NCBI GenBank assembly: GCA_963727545.1
Contig: CAVSGS010000010.1
Coordinates: forward strand, 310,001-374,000
Length of the DNA stretch: 64,000 nucleotides
Reading direction: 5' to 3'
DNA from: Flexifilum sp963727545
GTDB lineage: Bacteria; Chloroflexota; Anaerolineae; Aggregatilineales; Phototrophicaceae
The position numbers were made by a program, and so were the translations under genes. Numbering within the stretch: the first letter of the stretch is position 1; each line of letters begins with the position of its first letter. Shown one piece after another: positions 16,919 to 26,343 of the stretch. Under the pieces are notes generated by a model. It made no database searches, was not told the origin of the DNA, and was given only the letters and a program-made list of their open reading frames with translations.

Positions 16919-18289
16919 TCAGTTCGCGTTGGGACGGCGATCGCCGTTCCAGCCGCGGCGTTTGCTCGATCCTGATGACGATCCGGATTGATCGCCGCTG
17001 CGCTGCCCACCGCTCCTATTCGATCCGCTGGCAGCGCGATTACCGTTCCTGCCCCGGCTGCCGCGATTCTGATCGCTGGAGCGCGGCGCCGATCCGTTGC
17101 GACCGTCGCGACGGGTGTTCCGGCTGTCATTCGACGACGCGGCAGGCGCGGGTTCAGCCGAGACGTAAGGATGCTCCGCCACCACCGGCACGCGCAGCCG
17201 GATCAGCCGCTCGATGTCGCGCAGGTAGGGACGCTCATCCGTGTCACAGAACGAGTAGGCAATCCCGGAAGCACCGGCGCGCGCCGTCCGCCCGATCCGG
17301 TGGACGTAGCTCTCCGGCTCGTTGGGCAGATCAAAATTGATGACGTGGGTCACGTCGTCGACGTCGATACCACGGGCGGCGATATCGGTGGCGACGAGCA
17401 CACGAGTCTTACCTGCCTTGAAATTGGACAGCGCCCGCTCGCGAGCAGTCTGCGACTTGTTGCCGTGAATGGCTTCCGCTTGAATGTTGGCGCGATCAAG
17501 CTGTTCGACCAGCTTATTCGCGCCGTGCTTCGTCCGCGTGAAAACCAACGCTCGACGGATAGCGCGGTCGGCGAGGATGTGCTCCAGCAGCGCGCGCTTA
17601 TCTTTCTTGTTGACGAAAAAGACCGACTGATCGACTTTATCGACGGTGGTCGCCTGCGGCGTGACTTCAACGCGCAGCGGATCGATCAAGATGTTCGAAG
17701 CGAGGTCTTGAATCGCTTCAGGCATGGTTGCCGAAAAGAGCAGCGTTTGCCGTTTGGTCGGCAGGACCTTGATGATGCGGCGCACGTCATGAATGAAACC
17801 CATGTCGAGCATCCGGTCCGCTTCGTCGAGCACGAAGACTTCGACGGTTTCGAGGTGGATGATACCCTGCCCCATCAAATCGAGCAGGCGACCGGGCGTC
17901 GCGACGAGGATGTCAGCACCACGCCGAATTTTATCGACCTGCGGCTGCTGCCCCACACCGCCGAAAATGACGACGTGCTTGAGTTCGGTGTGCCGACCGT
18001 AAGCGGCGAAACTGTCACCGATTTGCGACGCGAGTTCGCGGGTCGGTGAAAGCACCAGCACGCGGATCACGCCGCCCTTACGACTGCGATTGGCAGCGAC
18101 GAGCCGCTGCAGGATCGGCAGCGCGAAGGCAGCGGTCTTGCCGGTGCCGGTCTGCGCGCAGCCGATCAAGTCCCGTCCGGCGAGCACCGGCGGGATCGCC
18201 TGCTCCTGAATCGGCGTCGGCGTTTCATATCCCTCGGCGCGCACCGCGCGCAGCAAGGGATCGATTAGATTCAAATCTGTAAATTGCAT
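16919..18289 (-). CDS. rhlE: DEAD-box ATP-dependent RNA helicase (RhlE type)
   Basis: 456 residues. Q motif (YETPTPIQEQAIP), motif I (AQTGTGKT), Ia (PTRELASQI), II (VLDEADRMLDMGF), III (SATMP), V (ATDIAARGID) and VI (HRIGRTARAG) are all present. After about residue 375 comes a low-complexity Arg/Gly/Ser/Asn-rich tail (NRGSRGRNGNR) typical of RNA-binding extensions. It unwinds short RNA duplexes in ribosome maturation, decay or cold adaptation. It is a separate unit, with 226 bp to the next gene on its 5' side. Confidence 0.95.
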   Translation of the reverse strand: MQFTDLNLIDPLLRAVRAEGYETPTPIQEQAIPPVLAGRDLIGCAQTGTGKTAAFALPILQRLVAANRSRKGGVIRVLVLSPTRELASQIGDSFAAYGRHTELKHVVIFGGVGQQPQVDKIRRGADILVATPGRLLDLMGQGIIHLETVEVFVLDEADRMLDMGFIHDVRRIIKVLPTKRQTLLFSATMPEAIQDLASNILIDPLRVEVTPQATTVDKVDQSVFFVNKKDKRALLEHILADRAIRRALVFTRTKHGANKLVEQLDRANIQAEAIHGNKSQTARERALSNFKAGKTRVLVATDIAARGIDVDDVTHVINFDLPNEPESYVHRIGRTARAGASGIAYSFCDTDERPYLRDIERLIRLRVPVVAEHPYVSAEPAPAASSNDSRNTRRDGRNGSAPRSSDQNRGSRGRNGNRAASGSNRSGGQRSGDQSGSSSGSSKRRGWNGDRRPNAN

Positions 18290-18515
18290 GGAACCTCAAT
18301 TGGTAGGTTAAATGCGTCAGTTTGGGGGACACATTCTCACGGCGGATAGGGTGAGCGCGAGGAGGCAAATCGGTCATTCGTGGTTTGTCGTCAAAACAAA
18401 CAATCACGCCATTACCGACGATTACACCCGCTGACGGGTTCGCTAATGCACCTATCACGCTCGATGATACTGACGCATTATAGCACAATTTAAATATAGG
18501 AAGTGCGAACAGCGA

Positions 18516-19004
18516 TCAAGCGTCGGTTTCGCGGAGTTTCTGCTCGATCAGCGTGGCGATCTGGTTGTGCCCACGCGAGCGGGCGAACTGCAGCGCCGTC
18601 TGTCCGTCATTCGACTGGATGGTGAGATCCGCATCGGCATCGATCAAGACTTGCGCCACGTCGATATTGTTCTGCCACGTCGCGTCGTGCAGGGCGGTGT
18701 AGCCGTTGTAGGGTCCCTGCTTGTCGATGTCGATCCCGTAGTCGATCAACAGTTTGGCGGCGTCGGCGTGACCGGCGTAAGCCGCCGCATGTAAGGCGGT
18801 CGCCTTCATCCCCGGATCGAGCACGGTGACGTCGGCATCTTCTTCGAGCAGCAGGCGGACGATCTCGGTATAACCTTTGTAAGCCGCCATGATCAAGGGG
18901 GCGTCGCCGTTCGGCTCAAGCTGATTCACGTCAGCCCCCTGCGCGATCAACTGCTTGACGAGGGTAGCATTATTCTGATTGACAGCCTTCATCAACGCGG
19001 TCAT
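18516..19004 (-). CDS. Ankyrin repeat protein
   Basis: 162 residues, almost entirely ankyrin repeats: TALMKAVNQNNATLVKQLIA, DAPLIMAAYKGYTEIVRLLL, TALHAAAYAGHADAAKLLI, TALHDATWQNNIDVAQVLI and TALQFARSRGHNQIATLIE. This makes about five repeats with the usual TALH/AA/GH/LL pattern. It is a protein-protein interaction module with no enzyme domain or signal peptide. It diverges from the TIR-NACHT-HEAT gene across a 590-bp gap; an association with that module is possible but untested. Confidence 0.88.
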   Translation of the reverse strand: MTALMKAVNQNNATLVKQLIAQGADVNQLEPNGDAPLIMAAYKGYTEIVRLLLEEDADVTVLDPGMKATALHAAAYAGHADAAKLLIDYGIDIDKQGPYNGYTALHDATWQNNIDVAQVLIDADADLTIQSNDGQTALQFARSRGHNQIATLIEQKLRETDA

Positions 19005-19596
19005 GGATTTCCTCCAAGCTGGTTTGGGTGGAATTAGGTTTAGCCGCTATTTTAGCGCGAATTGTCAATTTACAGGGGCGAAATCCCGGTGTAGGCTGAC
19101 AATGATGCCGTCAGGCAGCGAGCATAAAACGGAATGAGGAAGAAATTCACGAGTACATGAGGTATATTAACTAGCGTAAATGTCGTATCGGCATATAGTA
19201 GAAGCAGTAACAAAAACCTGCGGCACTTGAGGGAAAGTAACCGAAATTCGTAAATCCTATATTTGTAAAGAAAGTCACAACCTACTAACCCATGACTATG
19301 AGAAAGAATGCTACAATCAATGTTAGCTTTTCACGGCGGATCAGTTTCAAATTGATCCAAAAATGAAATGTTTCGCTGAGGCTGCCTAAAATCGTTAGCA
19401 CACTTGTACTAAAATGTTAGCTTTTTTGATTTTTCACACCTCAATTAGCACGATCCGCGTCGGAATTTCCCCGCGAAAAGGGTCTCACCGGTTTCAATCG
19501 ATTTCCTAACCAAATCTTGACCTTCGGAAGAAATATGGTTAATCTTAAGTTAGAAGTATATTACTTTACGGTTACATTCTAGCAGCAAAGTCCGTG
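19005..19596. other. AT-rich intergenic region between ankyrin and TIR genes
   Basis: Almost 600 bp, clearly richer in A/T than its neighbours. It contains a near-palindrome (GGATCA ... TGATCC, 19338-19358) and two copies of ATGTTAGCTTTT about 90 bp apart. I see no credible coding frame, tRNA or terminator. It probably holds the promoter of the TIR-NACHT-HEAT gene, but no clear -35/-10 pair stands out. Confidence 0.5.
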
Positions 19597-22500
19597 ATGC
19601 TAAGCTATGAATTGTTAGGTGAAGGTACACCGCTCTTTTTGAGCTACAGCGCAGCCGATGTAGACTTCGCACTTCGGTTAGCGGTCGATCTCAAAAACGC
19701 GGGCGTCTATTTGTGGATGGATCGACTGGATGCTGTTTCCGCCAGTTGGACCGCCGCATTAACGCAGGCGCGCGTGCGCAGCGCCGGTGTGCTCGTGATC
19801 CTCAGCCCCGCGTATGCTGCTTCGAGCGCCTGTCAAGCCGAACTCGCAATTTTCCAACAAGCCGAAAAACCAATTTATCTCCTGCCAGTGGCAGCGCTGC
19901 CCGAAGGCAGGTCGATGTCCGCCGACACGGGGATCGATTTCTCGCAGTGGGACGATCCCGCTCGCTACGAAGAACAATTCTACGCGCTGGTCGATCTATT
20001 GAGCCGGAAAGCGCGGGCGCAGGTTTGGCGTCCGCTGGATGCCGACGCGCAGTACATCACCGCGCTGTTGGGCAAATTGCAAGCGCCGCACGGCAATTTG
20101 GCAACGCTTGAGACCGCTCTCAGTGAGCAGGCGAGCATCACGACGGTTGTCAGCCGTCCTCCGCCGCTGCTGGCGCAAACCGACGATATCAATACCCTCA
20201 GTGTCCGCGTCCCAGCAACCGGAGCGGAAACCACCCCAACCGCGCTGATCAGCCTCGATCAGGTCGTCAGCGCCTACCCGTCTTTTGTCCTCACCGCTCC
20301 AATCGGAGCAGGAAAAAGCTATACGCTGCGGTCGCTCGTGCTTGATTCGCTGCGCCAGTACGCCGCCGAGCCGGGCACCGTCCCGCTGCCCCTGCTGGTC
20401 GATCTGGCGGACTGGAACGGCGACCCCGACGTCAGCAGTTTGATCCGCACGCAGTGGAACTACGGCGACGATCCGCTTGAGTTACTGGCGAGCGGGCAGC
20501 TCGCCCTCTACCTCGACGGACTGAGCGAGAATCGCCCGCAGCCCGGCTTCAGCGCGCGTTGGCAAGCGCTGCAAAGCTGGCTGACGAGCGAACAAACGCC
20601 CCAGCGTGTCGTGATCACCTGCAGCCCGACCGACGCCGAACTCGTCGGCAGTTTAGGGCTGCCTAGCGTGATCTTGACCGCGCTCGACCGCGAAGGGATC
20701 GCGGCGCTGGCGGCGCAGCAGCTCCCGACCGACGAAGTGAACGCGCTGCTGGCGCAACTGGACGACACCACCAACCCGATCGCGGCAGCAGCCCATCGGC
20801 AGATCACGAATAATCCGTACCTAGCGACAGCGCTCGTCCTGCGCTATCGCAGCGGCGTAACCGACTTCCCCGCCAGCGCCAGCGCAATCCTGCAGTGGGT
20901 AGTCGAAGCCTTATGGAGTACCTACACCGCGTCCATCGACGGCGCGCCCGATTACGCCGAGATCGAGACGGCGCTGAGCGGCTTCGCCTATGGGCTGACC
21001 GATACTGACAGCCCGCTCATGGTCGCCGAGGCAGAGGCGCTGACTCATTTTGATCGCCCCGCCCTGCTCGACGCGGCAGTCGGTGCGCATCTGTTGGAGA
21101 CCAGCGGCAACCGGGTCGGCTTCGCGCACATTCTGTTGCAGCAGTATTATGCAGCATTGGCGCTCCAACACTTGGAAATCAAGCGACGGCTGTCGAAACC
21201 GCAGTTGGACGCCGAGAACCAGCGCGTGCCGAAAAAGTGGGACGCCGTCGTGCGGATGCTGATCGGCTTGGTCGCCGATCCCGACGCCTTGATCCTCACC
21301 ATCGCAGCGATCGATCCGCTGCTGGCGCTGCAATGCACCCTCAGCAGCGCGACCGTCACTGAAGCGACTTACACCACCTTGATCGCGCGTACCGCCAATC
21401 AGCCAATCGCGGCGGCGAACGCGCTGGTCGATTACGATCCGGCGCGGGCGCATGACCTGCTGATCGAGGCGGCGCGTTCCGCCGATTGGGAAACGCGCAC
21501 CGCGGCGGCGCAAGCGCTCCGGCGCTTGGACTATGCGCCGGAAGCGACACCACCGGCGGAAGCCGCACCCGCCGCTGCCGAAACGACAGCAGCACCCCAA
21601 GCGTCAGCGACCGCCGAGGCGTTGGGCATCTGGCTGCACTTCCTGAACACACCGCAGCGACAACTTCAGCAAGAAGCCGCCAAAGCGCTGGGTGGACTAC
21701 GCGACACCGCTGCTGTACCATTCTTGGTCGATTTGATGCAAACGCCCAACCGGGCGATCTCGACCGAGGCGATCACGGCACTGGGCTGTATCGGCGACAC
21801 TGCCGCCATCCCGCCGCTGGTGGCGACGCTGGCGCACCGCGACTGGCGGATCAGTTCGACCGCTGCGCAAGCGCTGGTGAAGATCGGCGACGCGGCGTTC
21901 CCGGCACTACAGCAGGTGGTGCAACAGGCGGACTCGCGGCGACAACGAATTCACGCGGTCGAAATCCTCGCGCAGATGCAGCAGCCGGATGCTGCCGCGC
22001 TGGTGCTGGCGTTCACGCACAGCGACGACCTTGAAGCACGCTTTGCCGCCGTTGCGGCGCTGCAACATCTCGACAGCAAGACGGCGCTGCCGCGCTTGAT
22101 CGAGTGTCTCGACGACACCGATCAGCCGGATTGGAGTATGCAGCGGATCTGCGACGTGGCGGCAAACATCCTCGAAAACATGGGGTCACGGGAGGCGAGT
22201 ACGGCTGTGAAAAAATGGCGTTTGAGTCAGCTCAGAAACATTCGCATCGGCAGAAAATCTGTCGACGCGGTGGTGAACGCTCCGGCTGAAACGGCGACGG
22301 TGCAAGTCGCCCTAGCCGACGGCGCGGCAAGCGCTCCGGAGAATGCGTCAACCTGTGTGCCCGAAAGCACGCCGGCGAAATCGACCGCTAAAGCCTCGCC
22401 GAAAGCCTCGTCCGGTAAGACGGTCAAGGAACGACTGCTGCGCGTCCTGCAGCGCGCGACAACTCAGGCAGCTCCGGCTGCCGCCGCCAGCGCGAGCGCG

Positions 22501-23799
22501 AGCGACGGTGACTTCGACTGGATGCAGCAGCGCGATCGGGCGACCGCGCTCGGCGACGAACCGGCTGAAACCGCCGTCCCTGAACTGCTCACCTTGGTCA
22601 CTCACGACGAGAGTCAGGTGCGCGCCGCGGCGATCACGTCGCTGGCGAAGTTCAAGAGCAACGAGCAAGTCCTCCCGGCGCTGCTGCAAGCGCTGCGCGA
22701 TGGCGAATATCTGGTCGCGGACACGGCAGCCAGCGCGCTGAAAACGCTGGGAGTCAACCCGATCCCCGGCTTGCTCTACGCGATTCGCAGCCCCGACTTG
22801 AACGTCAGCGCGGCAGCGATCGACGTCGCCGGAGCGATCGGTCAGCAGGACGCCGTGCCGGACTTGATCAACGCGCTGAACGACCAGCGCAAGACGGCAC
22901 TGTCCAAGCAGCGGATCTGCGACCTCGCGGTCGAGGCGCTGGAGAAAATCGCCACACCGGAAGCGATCACCGCCGCGCAAACGTGGCGCAAGAGCCAGAA
23001 ATCACCGCTTGAACAGCAGATCGCGGCAAGCGACGGCTCGGACAAGCAGGAAAATCTGGTCGTGCTCAGCGATACGCTGGAAGCGATCCACTCCGAGGAC
23101 TGGGAGAAACGGCAGGAAGCCGCCAAGCTGCTGCGCGATTACGGTAAGAAACTGCGCGGTACGACCGACACCGACAGCGTCAAGCGCATCACGACGCTGC
23201 TGGACGACGAGGCATGGGACATTCGCTACGCCGCGACCGAGTCGCTGGCGTGGATCAAGGATGCGACGCCGGTGCCGAAGCTGACCGAACTGGTCAAGGA
23301 CAGCCAATGGATGGTGCGCGCCTCGGCGATCCGCGCACTGAGCGAAATCGGCGATCCGCGCGGGCTGGAGAGCATGATCATCGCGCTGAGCGACGAGCGC
23401 TCGGACGTGCGCCAGACGGCAGCCGAAGCACTCGGCATGATGGGTGACAAGAGTGCCGTCGGCGGGCTGGCGCAGGCGCTGACTGATCCGGAAGAATTCG
23501 TGCGGGTGGCAGCGGTCGAAGCGCTCGGCAACATCGGCGACCCAGCGGGCATCATTCCGCTGCACAACGCCATCGCCGAAGCCGACCCCGCCCTGCGCTG
23601 GAGCATCGCCGACGCGCTGCGCAAGATTGCGCACCCCGACGCCGTGCCCGACTTGATCCCGCTGCTGCAAGATACGACCTGCCCGCACTGGGAAGAAAAA
23701 CGTACCTGCGACGTGGCTGCCAGCGCGCTAGCAGCGATTGATACGCCTGAAGCCCGTGCCGCGCTCGAAGCGTGGAAACAGGGACCACCGAATCATTGA
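19597..23799 (+). CDS. TIR-NACHT-like NTPase-HEAT repeat protein
   Basis: 1,400 residues from ATG (a GTG lies directly before it). Residues about 11-135 are a TIR domain (LFLSYSAADVDFALRLA, VLVILSPAYAASSACQAELA). The Glu of CQAELA sits where TIR NADases carry the catalytic Glu. Residues about 220-500 are a STAND/NACHT-like P-loop module: Walker A APIGAGKS at 235-242, Walker B-like LALYLDGLSE with Asp 308, then a helical region. From about 600 to the end are HEAT/PBS-lyase-type repeats (DTAAVPFLVDLM, EALGNIGD, AADALRKIA), broken by two Ala/Pro-rich linkers. This is the layout of bacterial NLR-like immune or signalling proteins: repeats sense, the NTPase oligomerises, TIR acts. No membrane segments. 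The next gene also starts with TIR. Confidence 0.85.
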   Translation: MLSYELLGEGTPLFLSYSAADVDFALRLAVDLKNAGVYLWMDRLDAVSASWTAALTQARVRSAGVLVILSPAYAASSACQAELAIFQQAEKPIYLLPVAALPEGRSMSADTGIDFSQWDDPARYEEQFYALVDLLSRKARAQVWRPLDADAQYITALLGKLQAPHGNLATLETALSEQASITTVVSRPPPLLAQTDDINTLSVRVPATGAETTPTALISLDQVVSAYPSFVLTAPIGAGKSYTLRSLVLDSLRQYAAEPGTVPLPLLVDLADWNGDPDVSSLIRTQWNYGDDPLELLASGQLALYLDGLSENRPQPGFSARWQALQSWLTSEQTPQRVVITCSPTDAELVGSLGLPSVILTALDREGIAALAAQQLPTDEVNALLAQLDDTTNPIAAAAHRQITNNPYLATALVLRYRSGVTDFPASASAILQWVVEALWSTYTASIDGAPDYAEIETALSGFAYGLTDTDSPLMVAEAEALTHFDRPALLDAAVGAHLLETSGNRVGFAHILLQQYYAALALQHLEIKRRLSKPQLDAENQRVPKKWDAVVRMLIGLVADPDALILTIAAIDPLLALQCTLSSATVTEATYTTLIARTANQPIAAANALVDYDPARAHDLLIEAARSADWETRTAAAQALRRLDYAPEATPPAEAAPAAAETTAAPQASATAEALGIWLHFLNTPQRQLQQEAAKALGGLRDTAAVPFLVDLMQTPNRAISTEAITALGCIGDTAAIPPLVATLAHRDWRISSTAAQALVKIGDAAFPALQQVVQQADSRRQRIHAVEILAQMQQPDAAALVLAFTHSDDLEARFAAVAALQHLDSKTALPRLIECLDDTDQPDWSMQRICDVAANILENMGSREASTAVKKWRLSQLRNIRIGRKSVDAVVNAPAETATVQVALADGAASAPENASTCVPESTPAKSTAKASPKASSGKTVKERLLRVLQRATTQAAPAAAASASASDGDFDWMQQRDRATALGDEPAETAVPELLTLVTHDESQVRAAAITSLAKFKSNEQVLPALLQALRDGEYLVADTAASALKTLGVNPIPGLLYAIRSPDLNVSAAAIDVAGAIGQQDAVPDLINALNDQRKTALSKQRICDLAVEALEKIATPEAITAAQTWRKSQKSPLEQQIAASDGSDKQENLVVLSDTLEAIHSEDWEKRQEAAKLLRDYGKKLRGTTDTDSVKRITTLLDDEAWDIRYAATESLAWIKDATPVPKLTELVKDSQWMVRASAIRALSEIGDPRGLESMIIALSDERSDVRQTAAEALGMMGDKSAVGGLAQALTDPEEFVRVAAVEALGNIGDPAGIIPLHNAIAEADPALRWSIADALRKIAHPDAVPDLIPLLQDTTCPHWEEKRTCDVAASALAAIDTPEARAALEAWKQGPPNH

Positions 23800-23842
23800 A
23801 ACCAAGTAGGGTGAAACATCATCGTTCAGGGGGAAAAATAAT

Positions 23843-25408
23843 ATGCGCCTGTTTTTAAGCTACGCGAGAGTCGACAAACCCTACGCCATTCAGGTCGTCA
23901 ACATGCTCGACATCCACGAAATCTGGTACGACCAGCGGCTCTATGCCGGTCAAGACTGGTGGAGAGAGATTCTGCGGCGCTTGGACTGGTGCGACGGTTT
24001 CGTTTACCTGCTTTCGCCCGATTCGGTCGCTTCGGAGTACTGCCGCAAAGAGGCGGAACTGGCGAAAATGCTGCGGCGACCGATCTTCCCGATCATCGTC
24101 CGCGACCACACGCTGATCCCGGACACGATGAACGACATCAAGGAACTACAGTACGTTGACCTGTCCAAAGGGATCGACCCGGACACGGTCAAGGTACTGC
24201 TCAATTCGATTTATCTGGCGGAGCGCGCGCAGCAAAAAGTGCGCCCGATGTCGGTTGAGACGATCGGCAGCAGCAACGATGTGATGATGCTGCCCCCGGC
24301 GAACTCGGCGATGGTGATCAAGCTGGCGGCGGAAGCGATGGCGAACGGCAGCTACGATCAAGCGGTGCTGCTGCTCAAGCAGGCGAAAGCCAACGGCTAT
24401 AAATCGACCTACATCAACATCGAGGCGATCCTGAAGGAAGCCGAGGCAGCGCTGGCACGCCAGACCATGCAGGTCGAGGTCGAGCGCGAATACCGCCAGA
24501 TCGTCGAACTGGTCAAAGTTCCGGCGACGCGAATGCTCGGCTTGGAGGCGTTCAAAGCCTTCCACGTCGACTTCCCGGCGCACGACCCGGACAACATGGC
24601 GCAGTATCTCTCGGCAGCTGAAGCAGCAGCGCTGGCGCAGCCGGTCAAGTCGAACGGGACGGCGCTGGCGGAATATCCGAGCTTTGTTCTGCCGCTGCTG
24701 GAATGGGCGGAGGTCGCCACCGGCAACGTCGACGTCTGCTACACCGCCGCGAATTCCAGCCAGCAGAAGAAGCGCATCAACGTCCCCAAGTTCCTGATCA
24801 GCCGCTACCCGGTGACCAACGCCCAGTATCAAGCCTTCATCGACGACGACGACGGCTATCGCAATACCGAATGGTGGGAATTCTCGGCGGCAGCGCTCGC
24901 CAGCCGGTTGAAGCACCCGGAAGCCATCCCCTCGCGCTTCAAGGGACCGGAGCGTCCGCGCGAGATGGTCTCATGGTACGACGCGATGGCATACTGCAAC
25001 TGGCTCTCGACGCGGTTGGACACGACCATCACACTGCCGACCGCCGCACAGTGGCAGCGCGCTTTGCAGGGCGACGAAGGGCGAATCTATCCGTGGGGCA
25101 ATCGCTTCGAGGCGGACCGCTGCAACAGCGCCGAAAGCGGCGTCAAGATGACGACCATCGTCACACGCTACCCGCAGGGTGCCAGCACCTTCGGCGTCTA
25201 CGACATGGCGGGCAACGTCTGGGAGTGGTGTCTCGACGGCAGTCCCAACGCGGACAGCAAGGCGAGCGCCGCCGATCAGGAAAAGCGGGTTGTGCGCGGC
25301 GGGTCGTTCATGAGTTCGCACCAGCGCGCGCTGGTCGACTTCCACTACGATCTGAACCCGGAGTCCTACCACGCCTCGATCGGTTTCCGGCTGGTGCAGA
25401 ACGTCTAA
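23843..25408 (+). CDS. TIR-FGE/sulfatase-modifying-factor-fold protein
   Basis: 521 residues; 43 bp after the TIR-NACHT-HEAT gene with GGGGGA as RBS. Residues 2-125 are a TIR domain (RLFLSYARVDKPYAIQVV, FVYLLSPDSVASEYCRKEAE) with a Glu at about 70 in the catalytic position. Residues about 155-225 are helical. Residues about 290-519 are a formylglycine-generating-enzyme/C-type-lectin fold (KFLISRYPVTNAQYQAFI, YPWGNRFEADRCN, DMAGNVWEWCLDG, VVRGGSFMSS, IGFRLVQ). The Cys pair that FGE enzymes use after GGSF is absent (SFMSSHQRALV), so this looks like a binding domain, not an oxidase. With its partner it suggests a sensor/effector pair. Confidence 0.85.
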   Translation: MRLFLSYARVDKPYAIQVVNMLDIHEIWYDQRLYAGQDWWREILRRLDWCDGFVYLLSPDSVASEYCRKEAELAKMLRRPIFPIIVRDHTLIPDTMNDIKELQYVDLSKGIDPDTVKVLLNSIYLAERAQQKVRPMSVETIGSSNDVMMLPPANSAMVIKLAAEAMANGSYDQAVLLLKQAKANGYKSTYINIEAILKEAEAALARQTMQVEVEREYRQIVELVKVPATRMLGLEAFKAFHVDFPAHDPDNMAQYLSAAEAAALAQPVKSNGTALAEYPSFVLPLLEWAEVATGNVDVCYTAANSSQQKKRINVPKFLISRYPVTNAQYQAFIDDDDGYRNTEWWEFSAAALASRLKHPEAIPSRFKGPERPREMVSWYDAMAYCNWLSTRLDTTITLPTAAQWQRALQGDEGRIYPWGNRFEADRCNSAESGVKMTTIVTRYPQGASTFGVYDMAGNVWEWCLDGSPNADSKASAADQEKRVVRGGSFMSSHQRALVDFHYDLNPESYHASIGFRLVQNV

Positions 25409-25440
25409 CCTCACCCCTCCCCGAAGTCGAGGAGGGGCGC
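25409..25440. repeat. Family B intergenic element, short
   Basis: CCTCACCCCTCCCCGAAG, then GAGGAGGGGCGC, immediately after the stop of the TIR-FGE gene and before the end of the convergent methyltransferase gene. The two halves are complementary. Confidence 0.6.
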
Positions 25441-25468
25441 AAGTCGCAGCGGACCAAACGGGCGTCGA

Positions 25469-26143
25469 TCAGGGTTTGCGCCCGGAGTAGACTGCGAAGC
25501 GATAGCGCTTGTACCAGCAATCCACGTCCGTGAAACCTGCTCCGCGCAGCGCCGCCAGTTGATCTTCTAGCGTCGCCGTCTTATCCGCCTTGAGCCGCTC
25601 CAGCGCGGCGGCAATATCCGCTTCGGTTGCGCCGTTCGCGCGAATCGCAGCCAGCCACGCTTGTCCGTAGCGCGCCTCGTTCGCCGCGCTCGTCCCCAAC
25701 GTCTGATCCGCATTGACGAACATTCCACCGCTCACCAACGCGCGATAAATTTTCGCAAAAACCGACTGCAACTCAGCCGGCGGCGTGTGATGCAGCGCCA
25801 GCGCCGAGATCGCCACGTCGTACTCGCCGGGGATCGCGTCGTGCTCGTAGTCGAGCAGCAGGTATTCCACGCCCGCGCGATCCGCGAACCGCTGCCGTGC
25901 CTGATCGAGCATCTGCGGCGAGAAATCTGCCAGCGTCAAGCGCGCCGTGGGGTACGCCGCACCGACAATCGAGGCGAACAAACCCGTGCCCGCACCGAGA
26001 TCGAGGATGCGCAAATCAGCGGTCGGCGCAGCGGGAATCAATTCCAGCGCCGTACCGTAGAAGTTGTCGAAATCGGGCACGAGTTGGCGGCGCGTGCGGT
26101 CATAGTCGGCAGCGTGGCGGCTGAAGGTGGTTTTTGCATCCAT
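25469..26143 (-). CDS. Class I SAM-dependent methyltransferase
   Basis: 224 residues. Motif I ILDLGAGTGLFASIV (near 46-60), LADFSPQMLDQAR (acidic ribose-binding strand end) and YDVAISALALHHTP (post-motif II) define a methyltransferase type 11/25 domain. The C-terminal WYKRYRFAVYSGRK is also common in small trans-aconitate-methyltransferase-like proteins. The substrate is not predictable. It converges on the TIR-FGE gene and is probably unrelated to it. Confidence 0.85.
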   Translation of the reverse strand: MDAKTTFSRHAADYDRTRRQLVPDFDNFYGTALELIPAAPTADLRILDLGAGTGLFASIVGAAYPTARLTLADFSPQMLDQARQRFADRAGVEYLLLDYEHDAIPGEYDVAISALALHHTPPAELQSVFAKIYRALVSGGMFVNADQTLGTSAANEARYGQAWLAAIRANGATEADIAAALERLKADKTATLEDQLAALRGAGFTDVDCWYKRYRFAVYSGRKP

Positions 26144-26245
26144 ATGGGTTGTCTCCTTACGCGAATGGGATCATTGTACGGGAAACCCGACGCGCCGGGG
26201 TAGTACCGCGTGAGTACAAAGTGAGGGAATCGCGATAGAATCCAA

Positions 26246-26290
26246 CCTCATTCCCCGTCCCCCGCTCCGCAGGGAGAGGGGGAGAAAAAC
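26246..26290. repeat. Family B intergenic element in a divergent gap
   Basis: CCTCATTCCCCGTCCCCCG, CTCCGCA, GGGAGAGGGGGAGAAAAA. It lies between divergent genes (methyltransferase and GH36), so here it cannot be a simple 3'-end signal. Confidence 0.6.
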
Positions 26291-26343
26291 CGATACTTGA
26301 GCAGCATAGGGCGTGCTGGTTATAGCAAAACGAACGGTGAAGC

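Noticed and set aside
18516..19004. Ankyrin gene as third member of the TIR module
   Set aside because: Opposite strand and about 590 bp away; only proximity supports it.
23843..25408. TIR-FGE protein as an active sulfatase-maturing enzyme
   Set aside because: The Cys pair after GGSF is missing and no sulfatase gene is nearby.
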